Positions 18,630 to 28,528 of a DNA stretch of 64,000 nt are shown one piece after another (position 1 is the stretch's first letter; each line of letters begins with the position of its first letter). Location of the stretch: positions 32,782-96,781 of the forward strand of contig VXNS01000066.1 of the NCBI GenBank assembly GCA_009840445.1, read 5' to 3'. The notes below the pieces were generated by a model. The model saw only the letters and a program-made list of their open reading frames with translations. It was not told the origin of the DNA and ran no database searches. The DNA is from Synechococcus sp. SB0662_bin_14. Its GTDB lineage: Bacteria > Cyanobacteriota > Cyanobacteriia > PCC-6307 > Cyanobiaceae. The translations under genes and the position numbers were made by a program.

Positions 18630-18878
18630 TCAACCGAGGAAGACCCGGTTCGCAATCCAGGAGAACAAACGATTGGAGGCCGCCACCACTGCCGCCGACA
18701 TGGCCACCATCAGAATGACGGAGACGGACTCACTGAGCAATTGTTGACGGCTGGGCCACACCACCCGCCCCAACTCCGCCAGGACCTGGGAGAAGAACGG
18801 CTGACGAACAGCAGGTTCCTCCACCGGGGAGCCAGCCTCTGGAGAGGGGACAGCGCTGGAATTGGACTGGCCAGACAA
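18630..18878 (-). CDS. secE: preprotein translocase subunit SecE
   Basis: An 82-residue single-span subunit of the SecYEG channel. The conserved amphipathic helix FFSQVLAELGRVVWPSRQQL is followed by the transmembrane helix (about 53-72). The first 25 residues are a variable Ser/Pro-rich tail. It is the first gene of the secE-nusG-rplKAJL set and lies 50 bases downstream of the clpB2 stop. Confidence 0.92.
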   Translation of the reverse strand: MSGQSNSSAVPSPEAGSPVEEPAVRQPFFSQVLAELGRVVWPSRQQLLSESVSVILMVAMSAAVVAASNRLFSWIANRVFLG

Positions 18879-18928
18879 ATCGGAATCAGGTTGTGGTTCT
18901 GCTGCGCCACTTTAACGGTAAAGACGCC

Positions 18929-21718
18929 TTAGCGCAGGGCAACGAACTCCAGGGCTCCATCACCGCAGAGCTGCACGCGCACCCCGTGTGCATCAGTGAA
19001 ACGCTCCCCCAGAACTTCCATGGCAAGGGGATTTTCCAGGCGCCGCCGCAGCAGACGGCGCAACGGGCGCGCTCCGAACTCCGGATCGTATCCATCCCGA
19101 GCCAGGGCCTTCACCACCTCCCCATCCACCTGTAAGTGGAGATTCTGTTCCGCCAGCCGCTGCCCGAGCTCCTGGATCTGGAGTTCCACAATGGGGTGGA
19201 TCTGCTCCGGTCCCAGGGGGCGGAAACGGACCACCTCGTCAATCCGGTTGAGGAATTCCGGGCGGAATTTTGCCTTGAGGGCCTGGTCAATGGCTGCCTC
19301 CAGTCCCTGCTCCCCGTCCGCCCCACTGCTGGCCGCGAGGATCTGGCGGCTGGCGAGGTTACTGGTCATCACCAGGACCGTGTGACGAAAATCGATGGCG
19401 CGGCCCTGGGAGTCCGTCAAGCGGCCGTCGTCCAGCACCTGGAGCAGCAGGTTAAACACGTCGGGATGGGCCTTTTCCACCTCATCGAGGAGCACCACCG
19501 CATAGGGGCGCAGGCGAATGGCTTCCGTGAGCTGTCCCCCCTCCTCGTAGCCCACGTACCCTGGCGGCGCCCCCAGCAGGCGCGCCACCGCGTTGCGCTC
19601 CATGTACTCCGACATGTCCAGCCGCACCAGGGCATCATCCTGATCGAACAGGGCCGCCGCCAAGGCCCGGGCCAGTTCCGTCTTGCCCACGCCGGTGGGT
19701 CCCAGGAAGAGAAAAGAGCCCACGGGGCGCCGTACGTCCTTCATTCCGGCCCGGGCGCGACGAATGGCGGCAGTGACCGCTCCCACCGCGGCCGGCTGTC
19801 CCAGGACCCGCCGGGACAAGGTCTGGTCAAGGGTGAGCAGCTTCTGCCGCTCCCCCGCCATGAGCCGTTGCAGGGGGATGCCCGTCCGGCGGCCCACAAC
19901 TTCGGCAATGTCCTGATCCTCCACCTGCTCCCGCAACAGGGTTTCCCCCCGCCGCTGGGCCTCCCGCCGCTGGGCCTCCAAATCCTGGCACTGCTGCTCC
20001 AGGCGCCGCAACTCTCCGTAGTGTAACTGCGCTGCCGCCTCCAGATCCCCCTCCTGCTCAGCTTTGGCCATCTGCTGGCGTAGATCTTCCTCCTCTTGCC
20101 GCCATTGGCTGAGTTGGCTCAACTGCTTGCGGTCCTGCTCCCAACGTTGGCACAGGTCCCGGCTTGTGGCTGCCGCCCTGGCCCGTTGACTCTCCAGGTG
20201 CTGTCGCTCTGCCTTCGGCGCCTGATCCGCTGCCACCAGGGCCAGTTCCAGACGGCGCAGATCCTGCTCGGCTTCCTCCACCATTTCCGGTTTGGAGGTG
20301 GCGTCCAGCCTGAGTTGGGCTGCCGCCTCGTCCATCAGATCAATGGCCTTGTCCGGCAAGCAGCGGTCGTTGATGTAGCGGTCCCCCAGTCGGATAGCGG
20401 CCTCCAGGGCTTGGTCGGCAATGGTGACGCCGTGGTGACGCTCGTAGCGCTCCCGCAGGCCTTGGAGAATGGCCAGGCAGTCCTGAGGCGAGGGCTCCCG
20501 AACCAGCACCTGCTGAAACTGTCGCTCCAGAGCCGGATCCTGTTCCACACTGCGTCGGTACTCCTCCATGGTGGTGGCGGCAATGCAGCGCAACTCACCC
20601 CGGGCCAGGGCAGGCTTCAGCAAGCTGCCCACGTCACTGCTGGAGCGGCTGCTGTTCACCAGGGTGTGGAGTTCATCGATGAACAACACCACCTGACCAT
20701 CGGCGACGGCAACCTCCTCCAGAACGGCCCGCAGCCGTTCCTCGAATTGCCCGCGGTATTTGGCGCCGGCGATGAGACTGCCGGGCTCCAGGGCCAGGAG
20801 GCGGCGACCCTGGAGGGAGTCCGCCACCTTGCCCGCCACGATGCGCTGGGCCAGCCCTTGAATCAGGGCCGTCTTGCCCACCCCGGCAGCCCCCACCAGC
20901 ACCGGGTTGTTCTTTGTGCGTCGCGAGAGCACCTGCACCACCTGACGAATTTCCCGATCCCGTCCCACCACCGGATCCAGCTTCCCCTCCCGGGCCAAGG
21001 CGGTGAGATCCTGGGTATAGCGTTCCAGAGCCGACGGTTCCGGCGGTGGTGAAGGCGGGGTGGGTTCCCGGGCCTCCACGGCCTGGTGGTCAGGGGAGGG
21101 CAGAGGGGCCGGAGCTGCCTTGGCCATGGACCCGTTCTGCTGGAGAGAAGGGGCACGCTCCTGGCGGTCGGGCTGCTCGGGTGGGGGACTGCTGGCGGCC
21201 CGTGGCGGCGGCAGGGCGTTGGGGGCCTGCCCAGGGGGCTGACGACCATCAACCGTTGACTGCCGGTGGATGGAGGTGGGGGGCACGGGTTGCAACCGCA
21301 GCCGCCGCATGATCTCGGGCGGGCTCAGGTTCTGATCCGCCAGCAGCGCCACGCCAATCCGCTCGTCCTCCGCCAGGGCCAGCAGCAGATGGGCCATGTC
21401 GATGTTGCTGGAGCCCCAGCGGTGGGCTAAGCGGTCCGCATCGTTCAGCAGTTGATCCAGGTCAGTTCCCAGGTAGAGGGCGTCACTGTCGTCCGTGGGT
21501 TGATCCCCACAGAACTCGTCCAACCGGGGCAGGAGTTGGGCCGGATTGAGCCGCAGCTGTCGTCGCCAGGCTTCCCCGGCAGGAGCTTCCAGCAGGGCCA
21601 GCAGCAGATGCTCCACGTCCATTTGCCGGTGCTGCCAGGCCTGGGCCTGGGCCTGACCGGCCAACAGCAACTCCCAGGCCTCCTCGCTGAAACGCTCCGG
21701 CTGGGTGATCAGGCTCAT
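18929..21718 (-). CDS. clpB: ClpB2-type AAA+ disaggregase
   Basis: A 929-residue Hsp100 with an N-terminal Clp_N double repeat (about 1-150), a long Pro/Ala-rich linker (about 155-240) that is much longer than in ClpB1, AAA1 with Walker [16 protein letters not shown] and Walker [13 protein letters not shown], a coiled-coil middle domain rich in Arg/Glu/Gln, and AAA2 with [15 protein letters not shown] and [15 protein letters not shown]. The middle domain indicates ClpB rather than ClpC or ClpA. ATG 21718 ([15 protein letters not shown]) fits the family start. Cyanobacterial ClpB2 is essential in some species but not the heat-tolerance form. Confidence 0.9.
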   Translation of the reverse strand: MSLITQPERFSEEAWELLLAGQAQAQAWQHRQMDVEHLLLALLEAPAGEAWRRQLRLNPAQLLPRLDEFCGDQPTDDSDALYLGTDLDQLLNDADRLAHRWGSSNIDMAHLLLALAEDERIGVALLADQNLSPPEIMRRLRLQPVPPTSIHRQSTVDGRQPPGQAPNALPPPRAASSPPPEQPDRQERAPSLQQNGSMAKAAPAPLPSPDHQAVEAREPTPPSPPPEPSALERYTQDLTALAREGKLDPVVGRDREIRQVVQVLSRRTKNNPVLVGAAGVGKTALIQGLAQRIVAGKVADSLQGRRLLALEPGSLIAGAKYRGQFEERLRAVLEEVAVADGQVVLFIDELHTLVNSSRSSSDVGSLLKPALARGELRCIAATTMEEYRRSVEQDPALERQFQQVLVREPSPQDCLAILQGLRERYERHHGVTIADQALEAAIRLGDRYINDRCLPDKAIDLMDEAAAQLRLDATSKPEMVEEAEQDLRRLELALVAADQAPKAERQHLESQRARAAATSRDLCQRWEQDRKQLSQLSQWRQEEEDLRQQMAKAEQEGDLEAAAQLHYGELRRLEQQCQDLEAQRREAQRRGETLLREQVEDQDIAEVVGRRTGIPLQRLMAGERQKLLTLDQTLSRRVLGQPAAVGAVTAAIRRARAGMKDVRRPVGSFLFLGPTGVGKTELARALAAALFDQDDALVRLDMSEYMERNAVARLLGAPPGYVGYEEGGQLTEAIRLRPYAVVLLDEVEKAHPDVFNLLLQVLDDGRLTDSQGRAIDFRHTVLVMTSNLASRQILAASSGADGEQGLEAAIDQALKAKFRPEFLNRIDEVVRFRPLGPEQIHPIVELQIQELGQRLAEQNLHLQVDGEVVKALARDGYDPEFGARPLRRLLRRRLENPLAMEVLGERFTDAHGVRVQLCGDGALEFVALR

Positions 21719-21916
21719 GGGCTCAAGGCGTGTGTGGTTTCTTGTTATGTAGGGCACCACGAAAAATTAGGCAAGCCCTCCAGAGGGCTGCCGTCTCACC
21801 ATGAGAAAGTCAGTTGCAGAGGGGGGGGTCATAGAGCAGCCAAGCTTCCCCATGCGGGGGCGGCAATTTTCGTGGTATCTTTGGTTTTTTGTCGTGTTTC
21901 ACTATCAAGGCTATCA

Positions 21917-23092
21917 ATGATTTGGAATCCAAAGAAGGTTGTTGCAACCGGCCTGCTCATGGCAGCAGGCTTCCTTGCCGGAGGGGGGGCAGCACCGACC
22001 TTGGCACAGACGAGTCAAAAAGTGTGTCCGCTAACGACTAGGCCTGCCCAGGATCCCAGTGTAACGGCTCAGGACGTGGACAACGGCACCAGAAGCCTGA
22101 TGGAATTTCTGCTGGCCGTACGAGAGCGCGCCCTGGAATCCTCCAGAATTTCTTTTGGATGCGTCACCACCAGGGGTCGCAGTGAAGTGAGTCCTTGGTA
22201 TTCAGGCTCCACCTACATCGTGCGCCTGAATCCGAGCGGCAGTGTGTCCCTTCACGGGAAGGATATGGGCTTGTCGGCCAGACGGCTCAAGCCCACGATC
22301 TACCAGGACATCCTTGCAGGACTGGGTATTGGGCAAGACGACATGGCCAATCCCTCTGCGGCCCTGGTCGCGGCCACCAGGAGAAACGGTGGATCGTTTA
22401 CCGTCCCCGGCACCTCCTCCAGGGCCTATGCCACCGTCTATATCGAGCCCGGTTTCAAGACACCGTTTGTGCTAACGGCGGGGTTCGATCTGAACGAGTC
22501 CCATCTGGTCTCTTTGGCCGACGAGAAGATCGAGTACGGCAACCCGTCCGTAACCGCCAGGGACGTGGTGGACAGGGACACCCTGAAGACCTTCGTCACA
22601 GAGGCAGGAAACCACATCCAGAGACTGCTGAAATCCAGAGACCCTGAGGCCATTGATCAGATAAGGCTCGGCCTGCGTGATCCCAACGGGCCGTGGCGGC
22701 AAGGTTCCGTGTACCTCTATGTCTGGGATCTGACCAACAGAACTATCCTCCTTCATGCTGGATTTCCCAACACCTACGAACTGCAACCCCTGAGACCGGT
22801 GGCCCGTGACGCCGTGACCGGGGCGTACATACTGCCCCAGCTTATCACGGCAGCAAACAGTGGCCCGGAAGGCGGCTTCGTGGAGTACCACTTTGACAAT
22901 CCCAGCGACGCCTTGGACAGTGTCGACATCCCCAAAACCGGTTATGTCCGCAAGTTCGTGGTCCAGATCCCGAGATTGGACGGGGGTTCCGCACGGGCGT
23001 TTTCGTTTGTGGTGGGGGCCGGCTTTTATCCGAGTCCGTCCCAGGTGAGCCAGAGCACGGTTGTGGAGGAGGTGTTGCCCCAGATCATGTGA
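21917..23092 (+). CDS. exported protein with two tandem Cache-like domains
   Basis: A 391-residue protein with a signal peptide (charged start, hydrophobic core, cleavage after about APTLAQ, residue 33). Two repeats follow. The first spans about 45-205 (SLMEFLLAVRERAL ... STYIVRLNPSGSVSLHGK ... SRAYATVYIEPGFKTPFVLTAG) and the second about 215-385 (DTLKTFVTEAGNHIQRLL ... VYLYVWDLTNRTILLHAG ... RKFVVQIP). Each resembles a single Cache (sCache_2) sensor fold, normally the extracellular part of chemoreceptors and kinases. No membrane anchor or signalling domain is present, so it may be a periplasmic or secreted ligand binder. The frame is open upstream to 21452 but the signal peptide fixes the start. 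Confidence 0.65.
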   Translation: MIWNPKKVVATGLLMAAGFLAGGGAAPTLAQTSQKVCPLTTRPAQDPSVTAQDVDNGTRSLMEFLLAVRERALESSRISFGCVTTRGRSEVSPWYSGSTYIVRLNPSGSVSLHGKDMGLSARRLKPTIYQDILAGLGIGQDDMANPSAALVAATRRNGGSFTVPGTSSRAYATVYIEPGFKTPFVLTAGFDLNESHLVSLADEKIEYGNPSVTARDVVDRDTLKTFVTEAGNHIQRLLKSRDPEAIDQIRLGLRDPNGPWRQGSVYLYVWDLTNRTILLHAGFPNTYELQPLRPVARDAVTGAYILPQLITAANSGPEGGFVEYHFDNPSDALDSVDIPKTGYVRKFVVQIPRLDGGSARAFSFVVGAGFYPSPSQVSQSTVVEEVLPQIM

Positions 23093-23097
23093 TGATC

Positions 23098-23932
23098 CGT
23101 CACCGCCAGTACGGTGGATGCGGTCTCCAGCCGCATCGAGCGGGCTGCCACCGCCACGGCCCGGCTAGGACCTTCAGCCTGGGGGCGCCACCCTCGCCGA
23201 CGCCCTGTAGGTCAACGGTCAGGTCCAGGCCAACGGCGCCGTTCACCTGGACCGGCTGCTGGCCAACTCCCCCTCCACCCTGCCCCTGAACGTGGCGGAC
23301 AACGGCGGCAGTGGTGGGAAGGGGCTCCCCTTGGGAACCTCTCCTGCTGAAGTGCCCATGTGCGGGAGTTGGCCTCAGGCACCACCTTGACCCCTTCGCT
23401 GGAGGTGGGTGTCCGCAACGACACGGGAGACGGCGAGACCGGCACCGGCGTCGAAGTGGGTGGCGCTTTGCGCTATGAAAACCCGGCGTCGCGGCTGACC
23501 GTCGAGGGCCGGGTCCGCACCCTGGTGAGCAGTGGCGACACCGCGGAGACGGGCGTGAGCGGCCTGCTGCGCATCGCTCCCAATGCATCGGGCCATGGTC
23601 TGGCGCTGGCGGTGGAGCCGTCCTGGGGCCAGACGGCCAGCAGCGTCCAACACTTGTGGGACAGTGGCCATCCGTGCCGGAACCTCGAGGGACATCCAGG
23701 CCCGCCTCAATGGGGAAGTGGGCTACGGGTTCGATGCCCCCGGGGCCTGGGTGTGGTGACACCCTATGGCGGGCTGGGTCTCACCGGCGAGGGTGGAAGG
23801 TCACGGCGCATGGGGGCGCGCTGGCAGGTGTCTGCCGACAGGAGCGTCAGCCTTGAGGGCACCCGTCACGAGGTCGCCAACGATGACGGACCCGAACACG
23901 GCCTGATGTTGAGCGGCGTCTTGCTCTGGTAA
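23098..23932 (+). pseudogene. decayed autotransporter-like outer-membrane beta-barrel
   Basis: Three frames together read like the C-terminal barrel of autotransporter-type proteins. The first part (STVDAVSSRIERAATATA, then in another frame GGATLADAL, VNGQVQANGAVHLDRLL, SPSTLPLNVADNGGSGGKG) has an in-frame TAG at 23208-23210 and a frame change. The second part, from about 23360, reads LEVGVRNDTGDGETGTGVEV and RLTVEGRVRTLVSSGDT, leaves frame near 23660 (RDIQARLNGEVGYGFDAPGA is in another frame) and returns near 23750 (VVTPYGGLGLTGEGG ... ANDDGPEHGLMLSGVLLW). The middle of the barrel is missing. It follows the Cache gene immediately. Confidence 0.65.
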
Positions 23933-23963
23933 GCCCCGTTCACCGTCCCCCCCGGGGCTTGGC

Positions 23964-24911
23964 TCAGGGCAGGAGAACGGCATGGGCCAGGAGTTGTTCA
24001 TCCTGACTCCAGTCCGGTGGCTGACCTGATGACTGACCAGCCTGTTGACAACAATCCTTCTCGTAGCTGTCCTTGAGGCCCGCCACCAGGTCAAAGCGGG
24101 GCTGCCAGGCCAATTCCCGACACACCCGGTGGATGTCCGTGAAGAAATGGTCAATGCGCAGGGGGAAGGCCTTGCGGGCCTTGGGCTCCAGCAGGCGGGG
24201 ATCGAAGCTGCGCAACTCCACCTGCTCCGGGCTGCGGCCACAGGCCTGGGCTGCGGCTGCAGCCAGCCCACGGAAGGTGACCCCCATGGCGCCGGAGCAG
24301 TTGTAGATCCGGTTGGTGCTGGTGTCCACCTCCAGGCTGCGGGCCATGGCTTCCGCCAGGTCGTCCACATGGCCCAGTTGGGTGATGAGCTGGCCGTCGC
24401 CGGGAAGGGGCACGGGGCGATTCGCCAGGATGCGGGCAAAAAACCAGCTTTCGATGGGGTTGTAATTGCCGGGACCGTAGATGTAGGTGGGGCGGAAGCT
24501 GGTGAAGGGAATCCCCTCTCGCCGTAGCCAGGCCTCTGTCTCGGCCTTGCCGGCATGGCGACTGCGGGGATCCAGCGGGGCCTGCTCCGTGAGGGGCCAC
24601 TGGTGGCTGGGGGCATAGACCCCCGCCGAGCTCACGTACAGAAATCGGTGCCGTGGCCAGCCGGTGTGGGCGATCACCTGCCGGCTCTCGGCCAACTGGC
24701 GGCCGCTGGTGTCAACAATTATGTCAAAACGACGCCCCGCCAACTGGCCCAAATCCTCCGGGTTCCGGCGGTCGCCGCGCACGTGGTCCACCCCCGCGGG
24801 GACCGGTCGCCTGCCCCGGCTGAACACCGTCACCCCGTGACCTGCGTCCAGAAGCCGGGGCAGCAAGGCCACACCGATGAACCGGGTGCCCCCCATCACC
24901 AGAACGTCCAT
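23964..24911 (-). CDS. NAD-dependent epimerase/dehydratase, CSP41-like
   Basis: An extended SDR-type protein of 315 residues. The Rossmann motif VMGGTRFIGVALLPRLLDAGH lies at the N-terminus with a GGTRFIG variant typical of the CSP41 (chloroplast stem-loop RNA-binding) group. The region after strand 4 (FLYVSSAGVY) gives a Ser, while the usual YxxxK catalytic pair is not clear, as in CSP41 proteins. RPTYIYGPGNYNP and VDDLAEAMARSL are conserved. Function may be RNA-related or sugar-related; both remain possible. ATG 24911 is preferred. The C-terminal tail (last 25 residues) is Gln/Ser-rich. Confidence 0.78.
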   Translation of the reverse strand: MDVLVMGGTRFIGVALLPRLLDAGHGVTVFSRGRRPVPAGVDHVRGDRRNPEDLGQLAGRRFDIIVDTSGRQLAESRQVIAHTGWPRHRFLYVSSAGVYAPSHQWPLTEQAPLDPRSRHAGKAETEAWLRREGIPFTSFRPTYIYGPGNYNPIESWFFARILANRPVPLPGDGQLITQLGHVDDLAEAMARSLEVDTSTNRIYNCSGAMGVTFRGLAAAAAQACGRSPEQVELRSFDPRLLEPKARKAFPLRIDHFFTDIHRVCRELAWQPRFDLVAGLKDSYEKDCCQQAGQSSGQPPDWSQDEQLLAHAVLLP

Positions 24912-24988
24912 CCAAACCACACGGCAGCTTCCGTCATTCAACTCCGTCCCGTCATCAGGGACACTGGGGTTTGCTTGCTGCTGTTGCC

Positions 24989-25720
24989 ATGGAGGTGATT
25001 CCCGCCATTGACCTGCTGGATGGCGCCTGTGTGCGGTTGCGCCAAGGGGACTACGGCCAGGTGACCCGCTTCAGCGACGATCCCGTGGCCATGGCCCGTC
25101 AATGGCAGCAGCTTGGCGCCCAACGGCTCCACCTGGTGGATCTGGACGGCGCCCGCCGGGGGGAGCCCAGCAACGACGCCACCATCAAGGCCATTGCCTC
25201 GACGGTGGAGATCCCCGTGCAACTGGGGGGTGGGGTGCGCTCTGTTGAGCGGGCCAAAGATCTTCTCGCCTGTGGTGTGGATCGGGTCATCCTGGGCACT
25301 GCGGCCCTTGAAAACCCCCAGTTGGTGCGTCGGCTGGCCCAGGCTCACCCGGGCCGCATTGCCGTGGGCATTGATGCCCGCAACGGTCTTGTGGCCACAC
25401 GGGGTTGGCTGCACCAGAGCCCCATGGAAGCCATCGGACTGGCCGCCAGCCTGGACGGCAGTGGCGTGGTGGTCATCATCAGCACCGACATCGCCACTGA
25501 CGGCGCCATGGAGGGTCCCAACCTGGCTGCTCTACAGGCCATGGCTCGCGCCAGCACCATCCCGGTCGTTGCCTCCGGCGGGGTGGCCAACCTGGCGGAC
25601 GTGCAGGCCCTGCAGGCCCTCCGCCCGCCTCTGGCCGGCGTGATCATTGGCCGTGCCCTTTACGACGGACGTGTTGCCCTTCCTGCAGCCCTGCAAATTG
25701 TGGCAGGGGAATCCTCCTGA
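24989..25720 (+). CDS. hisA: ProFAR isomerase (histidine biosynthesis)
   Basis: 1-(5-phosphoribosyl)-5-[(5-phosphoribosylamino)methylideneamino]imidazole-4-carboxamide isomerase, a (beta-alpha)8 barrel of 243 residues. The N-terminal EVIPAIDLLDGACVRLRQGD includes the catalytic Asp, the second half contains STDIATDGAMEGPN with the other catalytic Asp, and the phosphate sites are QLGGGVRS and VASGGVA plus GVIIGRALYDG. The start ATG 24989 is supported by the family N-terminus. fur follows 73 bases downstream. Confidence 0.96.
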   Translation: MEVIPAIDLLDGACVRLRQGDYGQVTRFSDDPVAMARQWQQLGAQRLHLVDLDGARRGEPSNDATIKAIASTVEIPVQLGGGVRSVERAKDLLACGVDRVILGTAALENPQLVRRLAQAHPGRIAVGIDARNGLVATRGWLHQSPMEAIGLAASLDGSGVVVIISTDIATDGAMEGPNLAALQAMARASTIPVVASGGVANLADVQALQALRPPLAGVIIGRALYDGRVALPAALQIVAGESS

Positions 25721-25793
25721 CGCCAAGGGTTGACAGGAGGCTCTACAATGAGAGTGCGATCTTTACAAGTCTCTGGCTTCCATCCATGAATCC

Positions 25794-26273
25794 ATGACCA
25801 CCTCCGCCCCCGAATCACCAACTGCCCACCTGGGCCTCCAGCAGTCTCTGCAAGGGGCTATTGACCGCTGTGCCGCCGTGGGCTTGCGCATGAGCCACCA
25901 ACGTCGCCTGGTGTTGGAATTGCTCTGGAAAGAACAGGAACACCTCAGCGCCCGGGACGTCTTTGAAAGAATCAACACCCGGGAAAGGAGAAGCATTGGC
26001 CAGACCTCCGTCTATCAAAATCTGGAAACACTGCAGAAATTCGGTATTATCGAGTGCCTGGAGCGCAGCGGCGGCAGGCTCTATAGCTACCGCGCCGATG
26101 CCCATAGCCATCTGATTTGCAGTGCCACGGGTCGGATTCAAGACTTGAACGTGCAGCTTCCCGGCGACCTGCTGGCGGAGATCGAAGCCCGCACCGGTTA
26201 CCGAATTACCAGCTTCACCATGCAGTTGATGGGTGAGCCCTTGCGGGATCCCCCCAAGCCGGCTAATCCTTGA
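25794..26273 (+). CDS. Fur-family transcriptional regulator lacking the zinc cysteine pairs
   Basis: A 159-residue Fur-family protein: the winged-helix domain (RMSHQRRLVLELLWKEQEHLSARDVFERI ... GQTSVYQNLETLQKFGIIE) is well preserved, and the dimerisation domain follows (LYSYRADAHSHLIC ... GYRITSFTMQLMGEP). The usual CxxC in the HxxLIC segment is reduced to CSAT, and no second CxxC is seen, so the structural zinc site is missing or altered. This may be a clade feature. Could act in iron or peroxide response; targets unknown. It has a 73-base upstream gap with a possible TTGACA-like element. Confidence 0.85.
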   Translation: MTTSAPESPTAHLGLQQSLQGAIDRCAAVGLRMSHQRRLVLELLWKEQEHLSARDVFERINTRERRSIGQTSVYQNLETLQKFGIIECLERSGGRLYSYRADAHSHLICSATGRIQDLNVQLPGDLLAEIEARTGYRITSFTMQLMGEPLRDPPKPANP

Positions 26274-26294
26274 TCACTGGCCTGGTGCTTTGCC

Positions 26295-27932
26295 ATGGGG
26301 TCGTTGATGCGGAGGGTTCTGGTCTATGCACCGCTGAGCCAAAAGAAGCAACTGGCGGCGGTGCTGGGCCGGAGCGATGCTGAAGCCGTCCCTGTGCAGT
26401 GCATTGACGAGGCCGAGTCGACCCGGCGACGGCCTGATCTGGTGCTCTGGGTTGCCCAGGCATCCTCTGACACCGGCGCCCTGGCGCGGGAGGCACTGGC
26501 GCTAGATCAGCGCTGGCATCCGGCCCCTTTGCTTCTGGTGCTCCGTGGCCCCATCCAGCCCGGGGAGCTGCCACTGGGGGAGTTGCCCATTGCCGGCATC
26601 CTGCAAAACCCTGACGCCCTCACCCTGTGCCGGGCCCTTCCCGTCCTGATGGGCGGCGGCCGAGTGTTTGACGTACACGCTCGCCCTGGTGCGCCCATTG
26701 GGGAGCACCAGGGCCTGAATGGGATGTTTTCCCAGGGGCTGACACAAATCCACGCCCAGGCCAAGCTGGTGACCGCCCAGCTCAGGCATCGCCCCAAGAC
26801 ACTGCTGCGCTGGGTGCTGGAAGGTCAGCAACGGGAGTTGGCCATGGCCCGCACCCTGGTGCTGACGCTCCACGCCGCCACCGCCCGCACCCTGGGTCTG
26901 AAGGGCTTGACCGCCAATGACCTGGGTGGCGGAGACTCTGCTCCCATGTCCACGGGGCTCACCCTGCGCAGCCGTACGGCCACAGGGCTATGGGACACCC
27001 TCAGCCAACGGCTGCTGGAGCGGATTGCCGGGAATCTCCAACCCCTGGAGCAGCAGTTGCCGGCCCTGGGCGCCTTGGCCACAGAACCCCGCACAGCCCT
27101 GCTGCAGCAGTTGCTGGGCCACATGGGCCTGGCCCTGCGGCAGGTGCGCCGGGAAGGGCTGCGGGGTGAGGCGCTGCTGGAGCGTTGGCGGGATCTCCAA
27201 GAGGAAATCATGCTCCGTAGCCTCCAGGAGTTGGGCGGCGCCTATCTGCGCATCCCCCGGAACGGCGCGCTGGTCTCGGTGAGCGAGCAACTGCTGGCCA
27301 TGAAACTACCTGGTCCCGGGACCATGAACCTTGCGTCCCGGGCTACGGTAGAGCCCATGCTGGCGGCCCTGGTGCGGGCTGAACCGGTGCTTCTGGACGG
27401 CCGTCTGTTGGCGCCGGATACCCCGGCAGCCTTGCTGCACCTGGAGCTGTTGCTGAGCGACTGGCTGTTGCGCATGGGCTCCGCCCTTGCCGGTCTGGTG
27501 TTGGAAGAGGCCAGCCAGTGGCCGGAGTTGCGCCGCTTCCTGCTCCGCCGCGACCTGCTGCCCACGCGCCAGTTGGAGAGGCTCCGCAACCACATCAACT
27601 CCCGTGAGCGCTACGAACAACTCGTTCTTGAGCCCCTGCGCATCTATGAAAGTCGCCGCGACCTGCTGCTGCTGCAGGCGGACGGCGTGGTCATCAGAAC
27701 ACTCGTTGACCCCCGTGACCAGGAGTTGGCGCGACTGGAGCCTTTGCAGCGCATGGTGACCTTGTCCCTGGAGCTGCGGGATGCCTTGGCCCCCCAGTTG
27801 CGGGTGTTCAGTCAACGCCTGGGGGACCTGCTGGTGACCGTGCTGACTCAGATCATCGGCCGGGGCATCGGCCTGATTGCCCGGGGGGTGCTCCTGGGCC
27901 TGGGGCGTACGCTGCAGGGGAGTGGACGCTAG
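26295..27932 (+). CDS. DUF3685/Ycf55-like protein
   Basis: A 545-residue, Leu/Arg/Gln-rich, mostly helical soluble protein with no clear transmembrane segment until the last 30 residues (LLVTVLTQIIGRGIGLIARG). Its N-terminus VLVYAPLSQKKQLAAVLGRSD could be a receiver-like or NTP-binding fold and the rest forms helical repeats. The size and position match the DUF3685/Ycf55 family of cyanobacteria and red-algal plastids; that assignment is from memory of synteny. ATG 26307 is an alternative start. It runs straight into the thioredoxin-like gene (14 bases). Confidence 0.5.
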   Translation: MGSLMRRVLVYAPLSQKKQLAAVLGRSDAEAVPVQCIDEAESTRRRPDLVLWVAQASSDTGALAREALALDQRWHPAPLLLVLRGPIQPGELPLGELPIAGILQNPDALTLCRALPVLMGGGRVFDVHARPGAPIGEHQGLNGMFSQGLTQIHAQAKLVTAQLRHRPKTLLRWVLEGQQRELAMARTLVLTLHAATARTLGLKGLTANDLGGGDSAPMSTGLTLRSRTATGLWDTLSQRLLERIAGNLQPLEQQLPALGALATEPRTALLQQLLGHMGLALRQVRREGLRGEALLERWRDLQEEIMLRSLQELGGAYLRIPRNGALVSVSEQLLAMKLPGPGTMNLASRATVEPMLAALVRAEPVLLDGRLLAPDTPAALLHLELLLSDWLLRMGSALAGLVLEEASQWPELRRFLLRRDLLPTRQLERLRNHINSRERYEQLVLEPLRIYESRRDLLLLQADGVVIRTLVDPRDQELARLEPLQRMVTLSLELRDALAPQLRVFSQRLGDLLVTVLTQIIGRGIGLIARGVLLGLGRTLQGSGR

Positions 27933-27946
27933 GAGGAGGGCATGAC

Positions 27947-28528
27947 GTGACACAATCTTGTCGTCACTGGTGCTGTCGTCACGGGTTCTCGGCGTTGGCC
28001 CTCGTGGTGGCGGCCATGGTGCTGCTGCTGCCGTCTTCCGCCTGGGCCGGTCGCCTGGACAACGCTTATGACGGCAACATCTTTTCCCTCTATGCGGGGG
28101 ACGGGGCCATGGTGCCACCCCGCAACAGCCTGGCGGACAGCCTGCGCCGCAGCCGCCCCACCGTCCTGGCCTTTTATCTGGACGACTGCAGCGACTGCAA
28201 ACGCTTTGCCCCCACCCTCTCCCGGCTCAACGGAGAGTTCCGGGCCGTGGCGGACGTGATTGCCTTGAGCACGGACAGCTTGGGGCCTCCCGAGGACGCC
28301 TCCCCTGACGACCCTGCCCACTACTGGCGTGGCCTCGTCCCCCAGGTGGTGATTCTTGACCGGCATGGGGACGTGGTGCTGGACCGTGCCGGCCAGATTC
28401 CCTTGGAAGACCTGGAGCAGAGCCTGTCCGCGGCTTCAGGGCTGGAATTGCCGGAGGCCGTGGCCCGGCGCCGGACCCAGGCCATGGAGGTGAACGAAAT
28501 CAACGCGGAGGTGGTCAGGACGCAATGA
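27947..28528 (+). CDS. thioredoxin-like protein with export signal
   Basis: A 193-residue protein starting GTG 27947 after a strong AGGAGG at 27931-27936. A hydrophobic signal helix (about 14-33, ending SSAWAG) indicates export to the lumen or periplasm, possibly anchored. The thioredoxin fold contains LAFYLDDCSDCKRFAPTLS with CSDC in place of the canonical CGPC, and VPQVVILDRHGDV with the cis-Pro. Cyanobacterial members of this group have been linked to photosystem assembly; that role here is inference. The gene overlaps the next by 4 bases, so it is likely coupled with the CofE-like protein. Confidence 0.75.
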   Translation: MTQSCRHWCCRHGFSALALVVAAMVLLLPSSAWAGRLDNAYDGNIFSLYAGDGAMVPPRNSLADSLRRSRPTVLAFYLDDCSDCKRFAPTLSRLNGEFRAVADVIALSTDSLGPPEDASPDDPAHYWRGLVPQVVILDRHGDVVLDRAGQIPLEDLEQSLSAASGLELPEAVARRRTQAMEVNEINAEVVRTQ

